Assembly (NCBI GenBank): GCA_903882875.1
Contig: CAIRYQ010000124.1
Coordinates: 52,969 to 116,968 of the forward strand
Direction: 5' to 3'
From: an uncultured Spartobacteria bacterium
Lineage (GTDB): Bacteria; Verrucomicrobiota; Verrucomicrobiia; Chthoniobacterales; Chthoniobacteraceae
Length of the DNA: 64,000 nucleotides
Positions 29,286 through 39,705 of the stretch are shown here, piece by piece. Numbering within the stretch: the first letter of the stretch is position 1; each line of letters begins with the position of its first letter. The position numbers were made by a program, and so were the translations under genes. The notes under the pieces were generated by a model. That model was not told the origin of the DNA, did not search any database, and saw only the letters and a program-made list of their open reading frames with translations.

Positions 29286-30989
29286 ATGGCACTCCCAAAT
29301 CCGATTCCCGACAATCCGAGCAGGTGGTCCGATTGGAAGAATTACAATTCGCCGGATCTCTACGCACGTCTGTGCCTTGATTTTTCCTCGAACGCGACTG
29401 CGGAGGTGATCGAGGATCACTGCCGCCGGATTCTCGTCTGGTGGCAGAAAAAGCTGCCGCTGAAAAACCAGCCGAGCAACCCGCTCTCGCAGATGCTGCG
29501 CGGCGGGCTCGACGATGCTCCGCAATTTCTGGCCGAGGCCCGCACGAAGCTGCTCGATCCCAAGGAGCGCGCACGCATCAATGCCGAGCTGCATACCAAA
29601 CTGCTCGGGAATGCGCTCGATGAATTCCAGAAGCTCCTGGATTTTACGCTCGCCGACAAGCGCCTCAGCAAGGAGAGTGAGGAAAAGCTCAGCATCGCCG
29701 GACAGGCGCTCGGGCTCTCGCAGGAGGACATTGATATGGCCGTCGCGGTGGGGCTGGAGAACAAGGGTGCAGCCCGTGTCGTGGATCCACCGCCTGAGCC
29801 TGAGCCGGCACCGACACCGACACCGGTGCCAGTGCCCGCCCTTGCGGATGTCGCAGCACCGGCCGCCTCTAGCAGCCCGTCCGATGAGTTCCGCCGCATT
29901 TTGAAAATGTCGCGCCTCTGCCTCGATGGCGACGAGATGACCGACGACCAGCGCGATGCGATGTGCAATCTAGGGGAAAGCCTCGGGCTCACGGGCGGGC
30001 AGGCGGAGGATCTCATAGACGAGTATCTCGACATGATGGCAGGCGCACCGATGACGCCTGCCGTAAAGTCGGCCCCGGTGGCGCACAACCGCACGCAGGC
30101 GCACGTCTCTCCGCCAGTGCCGGCGAGGGCTGCGGTCGTGGCAAAAGCGGCGGCTCCGGTGGCGAACCGCCCGCCCGCACCGGCGGCAAAAAAGGAACCG
30201 CAGATTGACGTCAACATTTCCCCGGCGGCCCTCGCCAACGAGCGCCAGAAGTTCCCGAATTTCACCAGCCCCATCGGTGTGGAAATGTTCCTCATCCCGA
30301 GCGGGCGCTTTGCAATGGGCAGCGATGCCGCGGGTGCGCAGCCGAACGAAGGGCCGGTGACGCCGGTCGTCCTCACATGTTTCTATATGGCCCGCCTGCC
30401 GGTCACGAACGAGCAGTATGAGATGTTCGATCCGACCCACAAGGCGAAGCGTGCGCCGTGGGCGGACGGCAGGCACCCCGTGCTCTACGTGAGTTGGAAC
30501 GATGCGGTGGCATTCTGCCAGTGGCTCGGCAAGCGCGAGCGCAAGACCTACCGCTTGCCGACGGAGGCGGAGTGGGAATACAGCGCGCGCGGCGGTGACG
30601 GGCGGCTCTTCCCGTGGGGCACATGGAACAATGCCGGGAATGTCGCGAACTTCGCCGATGCGAGCACGAATTTCCCGTGGCGCGATCCCGCGGTGAACGA
30701 TGGCTTCGCGCAGACTGCCCCGGTCGGGAGCTACCCGCGTGGCGCGAGTCCGTTCGGCGTGGAGGATATCTCGGGGAATGTCTTCGAGTGGTGTCTGGAT
30801 CCCTACGCACCGTACAAGGGCAAAGAGATCCTGAATCCGCGCGGGCCGGAAAATGGCCGGCAGCGTGTGTATCGCGGAGGCTCGTGGAAATCGCGCATGT
30901 CCAGCCTCCGCGCGACGGCGAGAGCATCCAATGAACCATCCTATCTCGCCAATGATGTGGGCTTCCGCATCGTCTGCGAGTGTGCCTGA
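29286..30989 (+). CDS. J-like / helical repeat / FGE-sulfatase-fold fusion protein
   Basis: A 567-residue protein. Residues about 10-105 look like a degenerate J-domain-type region without an HPD motif, ending in the LLDPKERARINAEL pattern common after J-like helices. Two similar helical units follow (about 115-155 and 205-255; FTLADKRLSKESEEKL and CLDGDEMTDDQRDAM), reminiscent of TerB-like or EF-hand-like helix pairs, separated by Pro/Ala-rich linkers. Residues 320-567 form an FGE-sulfatase domain (MVxIP-like FLIPSGRFAMGS, LPTEAEWEYSARGG, ISGNVFEW, RVYRGGSW, DVGFRIV). The cysteines needed for formylglycine formation are absent near GGSWKSRM, so it is probably a binding module, not an enzyme. 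Confidence 0.8.
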   Translation: MALPNPIPDNPSRWSDWKNYNSPDLYARLCLDFSSNATAEVIEDHCRRILVWWQKKLPLKNQPSNPLSQMLRGGLDDAPQFLAEARTKLLDPKERARINAELHTKLLGNALDEFQKLLDFTLADKRLSKESEEKLSIAGQALGLSQEDIDMAVAVGLENKGAARVVDPPPEPEPAPTPTPVPVPALADVAAPAASSSPSDEFRRILKMSRLCLDGDEMTDDQRDAMCNLGESLGLTGGQAEDLIDEYLDMMAGAPMTPAVKSAPVAHNRTQAHVSPPVPARAAVVAKAAAPVANRPPAPAAKKEPQIDVNISPAALANERQKFPNFTSPIGVEMFLIPSGRFAMGSDAAGAQPNEGPVTPVVLTCFYMARLPVTNEQYEMFDPTHKAKRAPWADGRHPVLYVSWNDAVAFCQWLGKRERKTYRLPTEAEWEYSARGGDGRLFPWGTWNNAGNVANFADASTNFPWRDPAVNDGFAQTAPVGSYPRGASPFGVEDISGNVFEWCLDPYAPYKGKEILNPRGPENGRQRVYRGGSWKSRMSSLRATARASNEPSYLANDVGFRIVCECA

Positions 30990-31058
30990 GACGGTTTCGA
31001 GAGTCGGCCGCCTCAATCTCAATCGTTGCCGCTCATGGGATGCTGTTTCAGCAGCCTG

Positions 31059-31955
31059 CTATTCCTTGCCGCGAATCAAGCTCCCGGCTTTTCGCCGCAC
31101 ACGGCGGAAGAAGCGCCCAAGCGCGCCGCCGATCGCGCGTGCGGTGCGGCCGAGCAATCCGCCCCGTTCGCTCCATGCCTTTGCACGAGCATCCGCCGCG
31201 GTGCGCTTTTCAAGATTCCAAGGGTAGCCGCGGAATTCTGGCGCGGAATGCACGGCTCCGCGGAATGCCATGATGTAGGCACGCCGCGGCGCGTCGGTCC
31301 GGTTTGCGTTTGCACCGTGCAGCGTGCGGGAGTCGTGAACGACCGCATCGCCGGCGTTCAGCGGCACAAAGGTTTCCCGCGTTGCGTCAAATTCATCGGC
31401 ACACTCGAGGGCCATGATCCGGGGATCGTTGTGCGGCGAACGATGAGTGAGCACCGGGCCGCGGTTGCTGCCGGAGATGTAGCGCATGCAGCCATTTTCA
31501 ATCGTCGCCTCCTGCAGCGGCATCCAGATGCTGATCTGCCGGTAGGTGACTCCTAGATCGTTTCGGTGTGCCTCGTCCTGATGCCACGGCGTCGCCGCGC
31601 CGTGTCGGGCGGGCTTGCAGATGGCGTGTTCGAACCACGGCTCCGCGTCCGCACCGAGCAGTTGCCGCGCGACGGCGAGCGCATTTTTCCGAAAGTCCGT
31701 TTCCAGCAGCTCCGGCGCAAACTCGGGCGGATTCAGCAACTGCGTGAGCCGCGGCACGGCAGCGGCACTGTCGTCGGGGCTGACCATGTCGAGGTGGAGT
31801 CCGCGTTCGTGGCCGGCCTTTTCCGCGAAGAGCCGGTCGTAAATCTCACGCACGCGCGCGATTTCAGCGGGCGCAGCCAGCCCCTGAATCGCGAGGAAAC
31901 CTTCCTCCTCAAAGCGGGCAAAATCTTCGGATGACAATGCAAACGGCGGCTGCAC
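31059..31955 (-). CDS. Phytanoyl-CoA dioxygenase family protein
   Basis: A 298-residue Fe(II)/2-oxoglutarate-dependent oxygenase of the PhyH family. The metal triad is His125 and Asp127 (WHQDEAH) and His213 (TLHGANANRT), with an arginine at about 224 for 2-oxoglutarate. The last 45 residues are strongly basic. These enzymes hydroxylate many small molecules and the substrate here is unknown. It starts 72 bases after the metH stop on the same strand, so read-through from metH is possible. Confidence 0.87.
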   Translation of the reverse strand: MQPPFALSSEDFARFEEEGFLAIQGLAAPAEIARVREIYDRLFAEKAGHERGLHLDMVSPDDSAAAVPRLTQLLNPPEFAPELLETDFRKNALAVARQLLGADAEPWFEHAICKPARHGAATPWHQDEAHRNDLGVTYRQISIWMPLQEATIENGCMRYISGSNRGPVLTHRSPHNDPRIMALECADEFDATRETFVPLNAGDAVVHDSRTLHGANANRTDAPRRAYIMAFRGAVHSAPEFRGYPWNLEKRTAADARAKAWSERGGLLGRTARAIGGALGRFFRRVRRKAGSLIRGKE

Positions 31956-32027
31956 GATTGCAGCCTAGTAGCAGAAACCGGCCCAATGGCGAGCGTTCAG
32001 AACAATCAACGTGTCGTCCATTCGCCA

Positions 32028-35000
32028 CTATGAGCTGGGAGTGTAGTTCAGCCACGGCCCGAGCCAGCGCTCTGTCTCGGCAAGCGTCATGCCTTTGCGC
32101 TTCGCGTAGTCGGCGACTTGATCCGCGCCGAGTTTGCCGACTGCGAAATAGCGGGACTCTGGATGTGCGAAGTAGAAGCCGCTCACGCTGCTGCCGGGCC
32201 ACATCGCAAAGTTCTCGGTGAGCTTGATGCCCGCGTTTTTCTCCGCATCGAGCAGCGTCCAAAGCGTGCGCTTTTCTGTGTGATCGGGGCACGCCGGGTA
32301 GCCGGGCGCGGGACGGATGCCGCGGTATTTTTCGTGGATGAGATCGTCGTTCGAGAGCTGTTCATTTTTCCTGTAACCCCATTCGTTGCGCACGCGCTTG
32401 TGCAGGCATTCGGCGAACGCTTCGGCGAGCCGGTCGGCGACGGCCTCGGCCATGATGGCGTTGTAGTCGTCGTTGTCGGCCTTGAATTTTTTCACGAGTT
32501 CATCAAGGCCGATGCCGGTCGTGACGGCGAACGCGGCGATGTGATCCGTAGCCGCCGACGGCAGGAGGCGGGCACTCTCGTTCGTCGCGTGATCGGTCTC
32601 GGATTGAGCGCCGGTGGGAAGATCAGCCCACTTCCTTCCGTCAGCGGCTACGAAGTCGGCGAGGCAGCGGTACGGGTCGGCGTTTTCCTTCGCGACCTGC
32701 TGGCGGAGGTGATGCAGGCGCGTGCGCTCGGCGGTGCGCGTCTCATCGGTCCACACGATGAGATCGTCGCCGGTGCGGTTCGCCGGGAAGAAACCGTAAA
32801 CGGCGCGCGCAGTGAGCGAGCCGTCGGCGATGAAACGGTCGAGCATCGCATTCGCATCGGCGAAAATCTTGCGTGCCTGTTCGCCGTATTTCTCGTGATC
32901 GAGGATTTTCGGATACACGCCGCGCAGTTCCCAAGTATGGAAAAACGGTGTCCAGTCAATGAACGGACGCAGCTCGGCGAGCGGGAAATTTTCCAGCACG
33001 CGCACTCCGGAAAACTCCGGCTGCGGCAGATCGCCGAAGTCGAGTTTCGGCGCCTTCAGCCGCGCTTCCTCGATGCTCACGAGTTTCGCCGCGCTGCCGG
33101 CGTGCTGCTGACGAAGCGCCTCCTGATCAGTTGAGTTCTTCGCGACAAAATCCGCGCGGCCATCGGTGCTCAACAGCGAACTCACGACGGGCACCGCGCG
33201 GCTCGCGTCGAGCACATGCACGACGGGGCCGTCGTAGTGCGGCGAGATTTTCACCGCGGTATGCGCGCGCGAAGTCGTCGCGCCGCCGATGAGCAGCGGC
33301 TGTTTGTTGCCGCGGCGTTTCATTTCCTTCGCGACGTGCGTCATCTCGTCGAGCGAAGGCGTGATCAGCCCGCTGAGCCCGATGATGTCCGCGCCGATCT
33401 CGACGGCCTTATCCAAAATCTTGTCGCACGCGACCATCACGCCCATGTCGGTGACCTCATAGTTGTTACACGCGAGCACGACGCCGACGATGTTCTTGCC
33501 GATGTCATGCACGTCGCCCTTCACGGTCGCGAGCAGCACCTTGCCCTGCGCCTTCACGGCTTCGCCGCGCGCGGCCATCGCGGCCTTTTCCGCTTCCATG
33601 AACGGCGTGAGATATGCGACGGATTTCTTCATTACGCGCGCGGATTTCACGACCTGCGGCAGGAACATTTTCCCAGCGCCGAACAGATCGCCGACGATGC
33701 TCATGCCGTCCATGAGCGGGCCTTCGATGACGGTGAGAGGTTTGCCGTATTTCGCGAGCGCCTCCTCGGTGTCCGCATCAATGTGGAGATCAATGCCGCG
33801 CACCAGCGCGTGCGAAAGGCGTTCCTCGACGGTGCCCTTGCGCCATTCCTCCTCGACCTTCTTGTCGCTCGCGGTCGTGCCGGCGCTGGCGGCCTTGAGT
33901 TTTTCGCCGTGCGTCACGAGCCGCTCCGTCGCATCGGGGCGGCGATTCAGCAGCACGTCCTCGACGAGTTCCTTCAGTTCCGGCTCGATCTCCTCGTACA
34001 CTTCGAGCATCCCCGCATTCACGATGCCCATGTCCATGCCCGCGCGGATCGCGTGGTAAAGGAACGCGCTGTGCATCGCCTCGCGCACGGGATTGTTGCC
34101 GCGAAAACCGAACGACACGTTCGACACACCGCCGCTCACTTTCGCGTTCGGTAGGTTTGCCTTGATCCAGCGCGTGGCCTCGATGAAATCCACCGCGTAG
34201 TTGTTGTGCTCCTCGATGCCGGTGCCGACGGTGAGGATGTTCGGATCGAAAATAATGTCCTCCGACGGGAAGCCGACCTCGTCCACGAGGATGCGGTACG
34301 CGCGCTCGCAGATGCGGATTTTCTCCGCGTAAGTTGCCGCCTGTCCCTGCTCGTCGAACGCCATCACCACGACCGCCGCGCCGTAGCGCAGCACCGTGCG
34401 CGCCTGCTCGCGGAACGCGTCCACGCCGCCCTTCATCGAGATGGAATTCACGATGCCTTTTCCCTGCAGGCATTTCAGTCCGGCCTCGATGACCTCCCAC
34501 TTCGACGAGTCCACCATGAACGGCACCTTCGCCACGTCCGGCTCGCTGCCGAGGAGTTGCAGGAATCGCGACATCGCCGCGACACCGTCAATCATCCCTT
34601 CGTCCATGCAGATGTCTATGATGTTCGCGCCGTTCTCGACCTGCTGCCGCGCGACGGCGACGGCCTCCTCGTATTTGTTCTCCTTGATCAGCTTCGCAAA
34701 TTTCGGCGACCCCGCGACGTTCGTGCGCTCGCCGATCATCATGAATTGCCCGATCCGCTGCGTGAACGGCTGCGAGCCGGAGAGCCGCAGCGGCTTCGTT
34801 TCGACGGGCGTCGAGATGCCGCCGAGCCGCTCCGTGCCCGGCTCGCGCGGCGCGAGTCCGCGCGGGTGGCGGCTTTCGAGTGCCTTCGCGATCGCGGCGA
34901 TGTGTTCGGGCGTGTTGCCGCAGCAGCCGCCCGCGATGTTCAGCAGCCCGCTCTCGGCGAACTCACCAAGATAGCGCCCCATGTCCTCGGGTTTCAGATC

Positions 35001-35915
35001 AAAGCCCGTTGGAGAAAGCGGATTCGGCAATCCCGCATTTGGGTAGCACGAAATCGCCGTGCCCGCCTTTTGCGAAAGCTCTTCGAGAAATGGCCGCATG
35101 AGGTCCGGTCCGAGCGAGCAGTTCAGCCCGATCGAGAGCGGCTTCACATGCGCCACCGCATTCCAAAATGCCTCGACCGTCTGCGCCGAAATCATCGTCT
35201 CACCGCCACGTCCGACTGCGGCGGAAAACGAAACCGGCAGCCGCACCTTCTCCTCATCGAACACTTCTTGAATCGCGACTGTTGCGGCTTTCGCGTTCAG
35301 CGAATCGAAGATCGTCTCCACCAGCAGAAAATCCGATCCGCCAGCGATGAGCGCGCGGATCTGCACTTTGTAGGCCGCCTTCACTTGATCAAATGTGCAG
35401 ACGCGGAAGCCAGCGTCGTCCGCGTCAGGCGAATTGGAAAGTGACACCGTCAGCGGCCCGATCGCGCCCGCGACGAAACGCTGCTTCCCGTCCTTGCTCC
35501 CCACACGGTCAGCCCATTCGCGGCACTGTCGCGCGGAGGTCTCGTTGATCTCCCACGCGAGGTCGTTCAGGAATTTGTCCCCGATGATCGTCTGGTAAAA
35601 CTCCGGGTCTTTCCGCCCGCCAAATTCGCGCGGATCGTCCACAAAAAATTCGCTCTGCCCGATGCTCGTCGCCGAGAAAGTGTTCGTCTCGATGATGTCC
35701 GCACCCGCTTCGAGGAAGCGCCGGTGGATGTCGCCGATCATCGCTCCCTGCGTGATCGAAAAGAGATCGCCGTTGTTCAGTAGATCCTTTTTCGAATCGA
35801 GGAAACGGTCGCCGCGAATGTCCGCCTCCTTCATCCCGTACGTGCGGATGGTCGTACCCATCGCGCCGTCAATGATGACGATGCGTTTGCGGAGCAGCTT
35901 TTCGAGTGGGTGCAT
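32028..35915 (-). CDS. metH: Cobalamin-dependent methionine synthase
   Basis: A 1295-residue modular enzyme that transfers the methyl group of methyltetrahydrofolate to homocysteine through methylcobalamin. In order: a homocysteine module (IDGAMGTT near the N-terminus, zinc-ligand cysteines in GLNCSLGP and GGCCGNTP), a pterin-binding module ([13 protein letters not shown]), a cobalamin module with the cobalt-ligand histidine in DVHDIGKN, and the AdoMet-activation domain ([16 protein letters not shown]). All modules are complete. ATG 35915 precedes the family N-terminus HPLEKLL; a TTG at 35963 would add 16 residues. The 222-base region in front contains a perfect palindrome. Confidence 0.97.
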   Translation of the reverse strand: MHPLEKLLRKRIVIIDGAMGTTIRTYGMKEADIRGDRFLDSKKDLLNNGDLFSITQGAMIGDIHRRFLEAGADIIETNTFSATSIGQSEFFVDDPREFGGRKDPEFYQTIIGDKFLNDLAWEINETSARQCREWADRVGSKDGKQRFVAGAIGPLTVSLSNSPDADDAGFRVCTFDQVKAAYKVQIRALIAGGSDFLLVETIFDSLNAKAATVAIQEVFDEEKVRLPVSFSAAVGRGGETMISAQTVEAFWNAVAHVKPLSIGLNCSLGPDLMRPFLEELSQKAGTAISCYPNAGLPNPLSPTGFDLKPEDMGRYLGEFAESGLLNIAGGCCGNTPEHIAAIAKALESRHPRGLAPREPGTERLGGISTPVETKPLRLSGSQPFTQRIGQFMMIGERTNVAGSPKFAKLIKENKYEEAVAVARQQVENGANIIDICMDEGMIDGVAAMSRFLQLLGSEPDVAKVPFMVDSSKWEVIEAGLKCLQGKGIVNSISMKGGVDAFREQARTVLRYGAAVVVMAFDEQGQAATYAEKIRICERAYRILVDEVGFPSEDIIFDPNILTVGTGIEEHNNYAVDFIEATRWIKANLPNAKVSGGVSNVSFGFRGNNPVREAMHSAFLYHAIRAGMDMGIVNAGMLEVYEEIEPELKELVEDVLLNRRPDATERLVTHGEKLKAASAGTTASDKKVEEEWRKGTVEERLSHALVRGIDLHIDADTEEALAKYGKPLTVIEGPLMDGMSIVGDLFGAGKMFLPQVVKSARVMKKSVAYLTPFMEAEKAAMAARGEAVKAQGKVLLATVKGDVHDIGKNIVGVVLACNNYEVTDMGVMVACDKILDKAVEIGADIIGLSGLITPSLDEMTHVAKEMKRRGNKQPLLIGGATTSRAHTAVKISPHYDGPVVHVLDASRAVPVVSSLLSTDGRADFVAKNSTDQEALRQQHAGSAAKLVSIEEARLKAPKLDFGDLPQPEFSGVRVLENFPLAELRPFIDWTPFFHTWELRGVYPKILDHEKYGEQARKIFADANAMLDRFIADGSLTARAVYGFFPANRTGDDLIVWTDETRTAERTRLHHLRQQVAKENADPYRCLADFVAADGRKWADLPTGAQSETDHATNESARLLPSAATDHIAAFAVTTGIGLDELVKKFKADNDDYNAIMAEAVADRLAEAFAECLHKRVRNEWGYRKNEQLSNDDLIHEKYRGIRPAPGYPACPDHTEKRTLWTLLDAEKNAGIKLTENFAMWPGSSVSGFYFAHPESRYFAVGKLGADQVADYAKRKGMTLAETERWLGPWLNYTPSS

Positions 35916-35966
35916 ATTTTGGTGAGGAAAATAAGCATGGGAATCAAGGAGATACAATAACAAATT

Positions 35967-35992
35967 GACGCATCATGATTTCATGATGCGTC
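35967..35992. promoter_or_regulatory. Perfect 26-bp palindrome upstream of metH
   Basis: GACGCATCATGA, two bases, then its exact complement, centred 64 bases before the metH start. The arms are AT-richer than the genome and no T-run follows on either strand, so a dimeric regulator site is a better reading than a terminator, although a sucD terminator cannot be excluded. In other bacteria metH is often controlled by ArsR- or LysR-type regulators that sense SAH or homocysteine; which, if any, acts here is unknown. Confidence 0.55.
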
Positions 35993-36137
35993 CACTTTTC
36001 TCTAAAAATGACACTTGGATTTCCTTGGGGCTCGGAGCGCAAAGGAGACCCATCCGTCCGAGCGTTCGCTGCACGATGGCAACTGCAAGTGAAACACGCG
36101 CACGGATGGAGCGTGCATCAGATCCGATTGCGGGAAA

Positions 36138-37046
36138 CTACGCCTTGCCCCAGTGCCGCAGCAGCGTGTCCGCCATCGCGCTCGGCGTGACGGCGACGGC
36201 GATGCCGGCATCCTTGAGCGCGGCGATTTTCGCAGCGGCGGTTCCTTTTCCTCCGCTCACGATCGCGCCCGCGTGGCCCATGCGGCGTCCGGGAGGCGCG
36301 CTCGCTCCGGCGATGAATGCGGCGACGGGCTTCTTGCAGTTCGCTTTCACCCAAGCCGCGGCCTGCTCCTCGGCTTCGCCGCCGATTTCGCCGATCATGA
36401 TGATGGCCTCGGTCTCGGGGTCTTCGTTGAACATCTTCAGCACGTCGAGGTGCGAAGTGCCGTTCACCGGATCGCCGCCGATGCCGACGCACGTCGTCTG
36501 CCCGTAGCCGCGCGAAGTGAGCTGCCACACGGCCTCATACGTGAGCGTGCCACTGCGCGAGACGACGCCGACATTTCCGCGCTTGTGAATGTAGCCGGGC
36601 GCGATGCCGATGCGGCACCCGCCGTGCGAATCCTTGCCCGCGCCGGGCGTGACGAGACCGGGGCAGTTCGGCCCGATGAGCCGCGTCTTGCTGCCGACCA
36701 TCGCGGCCTTTGCGCGAACCATGTCGTTCACGGGGATGCCCTCCGTGATCGCGACGGCGAGATCGAGTCCCGCGTCCACGCTTTCGAGAATCGCATCAGC
36801 CGCGAATGGCGGCGGGACGAAGATGACGCTCACAGTCGCGCCAGTTTGCTTCGCGGCTTCGGCGACGGTGTCGAAGACAGGAACCTTGTGTCCGTTGTGT
36901 TCAAAAACTTGCCCTCCTTTTCCCGGAGTGACGCCGGCTACGAGTTGCGTGCCGTAGTCGAGTGAGAGCTTCGCGTGACGCGAGCCGAAGTCGCCCGTGA
37001 TGCCTTGGACGAGGATGCGAGTTTGTGGTGTGACGAGGATGGCCAT
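36138..37046 (-). CDS. sucD: Succinyl-CoA ligase, alpha subunit
   Basis: A 302-residue subunit of succinyl-CoA synthetase (TCA cycle, substrate-level phosphorylation). The CoA-binding Rossmann region begins with [19 protein letters not shown] and GIGGDPVNG are conserved. The phosphorylated histidine is His258 in RRMGHAGAI. The beta subunit is encoded upstream on the same strand, with a small VOC gene inserted between them. Confidence 0.96.
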   Translation of the reverse strand: MAILVTPQTRILVQGITGDFGSRHAKLSLDYGTQLVAGVTPGKGGQVFEHNGHKVPVFDTVAEAAKQTGATVSVIFVPPPFAADAILESVDAGLDLAVAITEGIPVNDMVRAKAAMVGSKTRLIGPNCPGLVTPGAGKDSHGGCRIGIAPGYIHKRGNVGVVSRSGTLTYEAVWQLTSRGYGQTTCVGIGGDPVNGTSHLDVLKMFNEDPETEAIIMIGEIGGEAEEQAAAWVKANCKKPVAAFIAGASAPPGRRMGHAGAIVSGGKGTAAAKIAALKDAGIAVAVTPSAMADTLLRHWGKA

Positions 37047-37085
37047 GTGGAAAAAGGATGAAGTGCGAAGGAAGAAGGATGAAAA

Positions 37086-37457
37086 CTAGCTGTGTGCGCA
37101 GTTGCGCTTGTGAATGATGATCTTGTTGCCGTCGGGATCGCAGATCATCCCGAAGCGGCAGACCGGCGAATCCATCGGCTCCATGAATACCGTCACACCG
37201 CCGGATTTCAAATGCGCGATCGCGGCGTCCACGTCATCCACCTCCAGCGCGACGCACGTTCCCTGCGGCGACGGCTGCCATGTCTCGCCGTAGCTTCCAA
37301 TTCCCAAGGTCGCCGCACCGATGTCGTATTCGATCCATTTGCCGCCGGCCGATTCCATCGTCGGCTTGAGTCCGAGCGAGCCTTCGTAAAAGGCTCTCGC
37401 GCGGGCGATGTCGGTCACTGGAATGCCGGTGAATGCGATTTCGCGGATGCCGATCAT
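37086..37457 (-). CDS. VOC-family (glyoxalase/bleomycin-resistance fold) protein
   Basis: A 123-residue single vicinal-oxygen-chelate domain: IAFTGIPVTDIARARAFYE at the N-terminus (with metal-side residues differing from glyoxalase I), ALEVDDVDAAIAHL in the middle and ICDPDGNKIIIH at the end. The fold binds a metal and small substrates; function is not predictable. It starts three bases after the sucC stop and ends 40 bases before the sucD start, so it is inside the sucCD operon. A methylmalonyl-CoA epimerase-like role is tempting from context but is not supported by specific motifs. Confidence 0.85.
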   Translation of the reverse strand: MIGIREIAFTGIPVTDIARARAFYEGSLGLKPTMESAGGKWIEYDIGAATLGIGSYGETWQPSPQGTCVALEVDDVDAAIAHLKSGGVTVFMEPMDSPVCRFGMICDPDGNKIIIHKRNCAHS

Positions 37458-37460
37458 GCG

Positions 37461-38645
37461 TCAGGACTTTTTGAGTGCCGCGACGATTTTTTGCGCCGCG
37501 TCGTCGAGCGTGTCAGCACTGAGGATTGCGAGGCCGCTGGTGGACAGCGTCTTCTTTCCGGCGGCGACATTGTTGCCTTCGAGTCGGACGACGAGCGGGA
37601 TTTTGATGCTCACTTCCTTCGCGGCGGCGATGACACCGTTCGCGATGATGTCGCAGTCCATGATGCCGCCGAAGATGTTCACGAGGATGCCCTGCACGGC
37701 GGCGTCGCTGAGGATGATTTTGAATGCCGCCGTGACCTGCTCCTTCGAGGCACCGCCGCCGACGTCGAGGAAGTTCGCCGGCTTGCCGCCGTAGTGCTGG
37801 ATGATGTCCATCGTCGCCATCGCGAGGCCCGCGCCGTTCACGAGGCAGGCGATGTTTCCGTCGAGGCCGATGTAGTTGAGATTGAATTCGCTCGCGGCAA
37901 CTTCGCGCGGGTCTTCCTCGGACTTGTCGCGCATCGCGACGATCTCGGGGTGACGGAAGAGCGCATTGTCGTCGAAGTTGAATTTCGCATCGAGCGCCAT
38001 GAGGCGTCCGTCGGTGGTGATCACGAGCGGGTTGATCTCCACCATCGAGCAGTCGGCGCTGAGGAAAAGTTTGAAGAGGTTCGCGAAAAGTTTCACCGCC
38101 TGTGTCATCAGCGGCCCGCGCAGGCCGAGCGCGGCGGCGAGCTTGCGGCCCTGATACGACTGGAAACCGAGCGTCGGGTGAATGTGCTCGCGCGCGATTT
38201 TCTCCGGCGTGTGTTCGGCGACTTCCTCGATGTTCACGCCGCCCTCGGTGCTCGCGATGATTGTGTAGCCGCTTGTCGCGCGATCTTGGAGAATGGCGAA
38301 ATAAAGTTCCTTCGCGATGTCCACCGCTTCGCCTACGAAGACCTTGCCGACGAGTTTTCCCTCCGGCCCGGTCTGATGCGTCACGAGCGTCTGGCCGAGC
38401 ATCTTCGAGGCAAAGTCCCGCGCCTCCGCCGGCGAACTCGCGAGATGCACGCCGCCCTTGAAGCCGTTCTTGAAAGTTCCCTTGCCGCGTCCGCCCGCGT
38501 GGATCTGCGCCTTCACGACGGTGGGTTTGGCGAGTTCGGTGGCGATTGCTTCCGCCTCTTCTTCAGTGCTGGCGACACGCCCCGGCTGGGTGGCGACGCC
38601 AAATTTTCCGAAAAGTTCGCGGGCTTGGTACTCGTGGATGTTCAT
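37461..38645 (-). CDS. sucC: Succinyl-CoA ligase [ADP/GDP-forming], beta subunit
   Basis: A 394-residue ATP-grasp subunit of succinyl-CoA synthetase. It begins [12 protein letters not shown], the family hallmark, and contains [12 protein letters not shown] for nucleotide binding, [11 protein letters not shown] and [21 protein letters not shown]. The frame extends upstream to 38849, but only this ATG matches the family. It is operonic with the VOC gene and sucD. Confidence 0.97.
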   Translation of the reverse strand: MNIHEYQARELFGKFGVATQPGRVASTEEEAEAIATELAKPTVVKAQIHAGGRGKGTFKNGFKGGVHLASSPAEARDFASKMLGQTLVTHQTGPEGKLVGKVFVGEAVDIAKELYFAILQDRATSGYTIIASTEGGVNIEEVAEHTPEKIAREHIHPTLGFQSYQGRKLAAALGLRGPLMTQAVKLFANLFKLFLSADCSMVEINPLVITTDGRLMALDAKFNFDDNALFRHPEIVAMRDKSEEDPREVAASEFNLNYIGLDGNIACLVNGAGLAMATMDIIQHYGGKPANFLDVGGGASKEQVTAAFKIILSDAAVQGILVNIFGGIMDCDIIANGVIAAAKEVSIKIPLVVRLEGNNVAAGKKTLSTSGLAILSADTLDDAAQKIVAALKKS

Positions 38646-38745
38646 CGTTTGAAAAGCGGAGCGGAGCTTGTAGGGGGACATGCCCCGTGCTGCAAGGGAA
38701 TGTCGTGCCCCGTTCGCGCCTGCGACGCGACACGCTGCGGAGGCG

Positions 38746-39705
38746 CTATTTTTTGATCCCGGTCCCAGCCGGATCGGGCGAAGGCTTGGCAGCGGGCGCG
38801 GGAGGTGGTGGCGGCGGACCGGCGCCGAGCTTTTCAAATGCGTGCTCAAGCAGTGTCTTCGAGTCGTTCCAGATGCCCGGCTTGTCGCTGTGCATGATCA
38901 CGGAGATGGCTTCGCAGCCCCCGCGGATCGCGCAGCTCACGAGCACCTGCTGCGACGCGCGCGTGTAGCCCGTCTTCACGCCGATGCAGCCTGCGAACAT
39001 CCCGAGCAGCTTGTTGTGATTTTTCATCAGCACCTTTTCGTCGCCGCGCATGATGCCGAATTCCGGCGTCGCCACGATCTCGCGGAAGAGCGGCTGTTGC
39101 ATGGCGAAGCGCGCAATCAGCGCGAGATCGCGTGCCGTCGTGAAGTGACGCGGGTCGTGCAGTCCGTGCGGATTCGTGAAGTGCGACGCCTTAGCGCCGA
39201 GCGCCTCCGCGCGTTTGTTCATCTTTTCTGCGAACTCCTTCACGCTCCCCGCATTGTCGCGTGCGAGCGCGAGCGCCACGTCGTTTGCGCTTTTCAGCAG
39301 CAGCACAAAAAGGAGGTCTCGCCGCGTGTATTCCTCGCCGGGCTTGAATTCGAGCGCGCTCGGCTCGACTTTTGTGTCCTCGAGCTGGACGGTGAGCTTC
39401 TGGTCGAGATTGCCCGCTTCAAGCACGAGGAGCGCGGTGAGGATTTTCGTGGCGCTCGCGGGGTATTGCAGATCGTCCGGCGCCTTTTCGTAGAGCACGT
39501 CGCCGGTTTTCGCATCGAGGAGGATTGCGGATTTCGCAGCGAGCGGAAGTTCGCCGGATGCGAGGGGCGTGGGTGTCGGCGTCGGTGTTGCCTTTTGCGC
39601 GGGCTTGGACGGCGTCCCTTTCTTTGTCGCGCAGGGTGCGGCTCCGCCGAGCAGCAGCACGGCGGAGAAAATGAGGAGCGCGTCAGTGAGCGAGTATCTG
39701 GCCAT
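38746..39705 (-). CDS. D-alanyl-D-alanine carboxypeptidase (DacA/PBP5-like)
   Basis: A 319-residue S11 peptidase that trims the terminal D-Ala from peptidoglycan pentapeptides. It has a signal peptide, then a Pro/Thr-rich spacer (PTPTPTP). The active-site SxxK is Ser84-Lys87 (SATK), SxN is Ser139-Asn141 (SAND), and KTG is at 244-246. The C-terminal beta domain and amphipathic anchor of PBP5 are missing and are replaced by a Pro-rich tail, so it is probably soluble in the periplasm. The start at ATG 39705 lies inside the end of the upstream amidohydrolase gene (23-base overlap). Confidence 0.93.
   Translation of the reverse strand: MARYSLTDALLIFSAVLLLGGAAPCATKKGTPSKPAQKATPTPTPTPLASGELPLAAKSAILLDAKTGDVLYEKAPDDLQYPASATKILTALLVLEAGNLDQKLTVQLEDTKVEPSALEFKPGEEYTRRDLLFVLLLKSANDVALALARDNAGSVKEFAEKMNKRAEALGAKASHFTNPHGLHDPRHFTTARDLALIARFAMQQPLFREIVATPEFGIMRGDEKVLMKNHNKLLGMFAGCIGVKTGYTRASQQVLVSCAIRGGCEAISVIMHSDKPGIWNDSKTLLEHAFEKLGAGPPPPPPAPAAKPSPDPAGTGIKK

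Noticed and set aside
29286..30989. Sulfatase-maturing enzyme
   Set aside because: The active-site cysteines are absent, and no sulfatase gene is nearby.
35916..36137. Known SAM or cobalamin riboswitch in front of metH
   Set aside because: Consensus cores of SAM-I and the B12 box are not found on the minus strand; only unassigned pairings remain.
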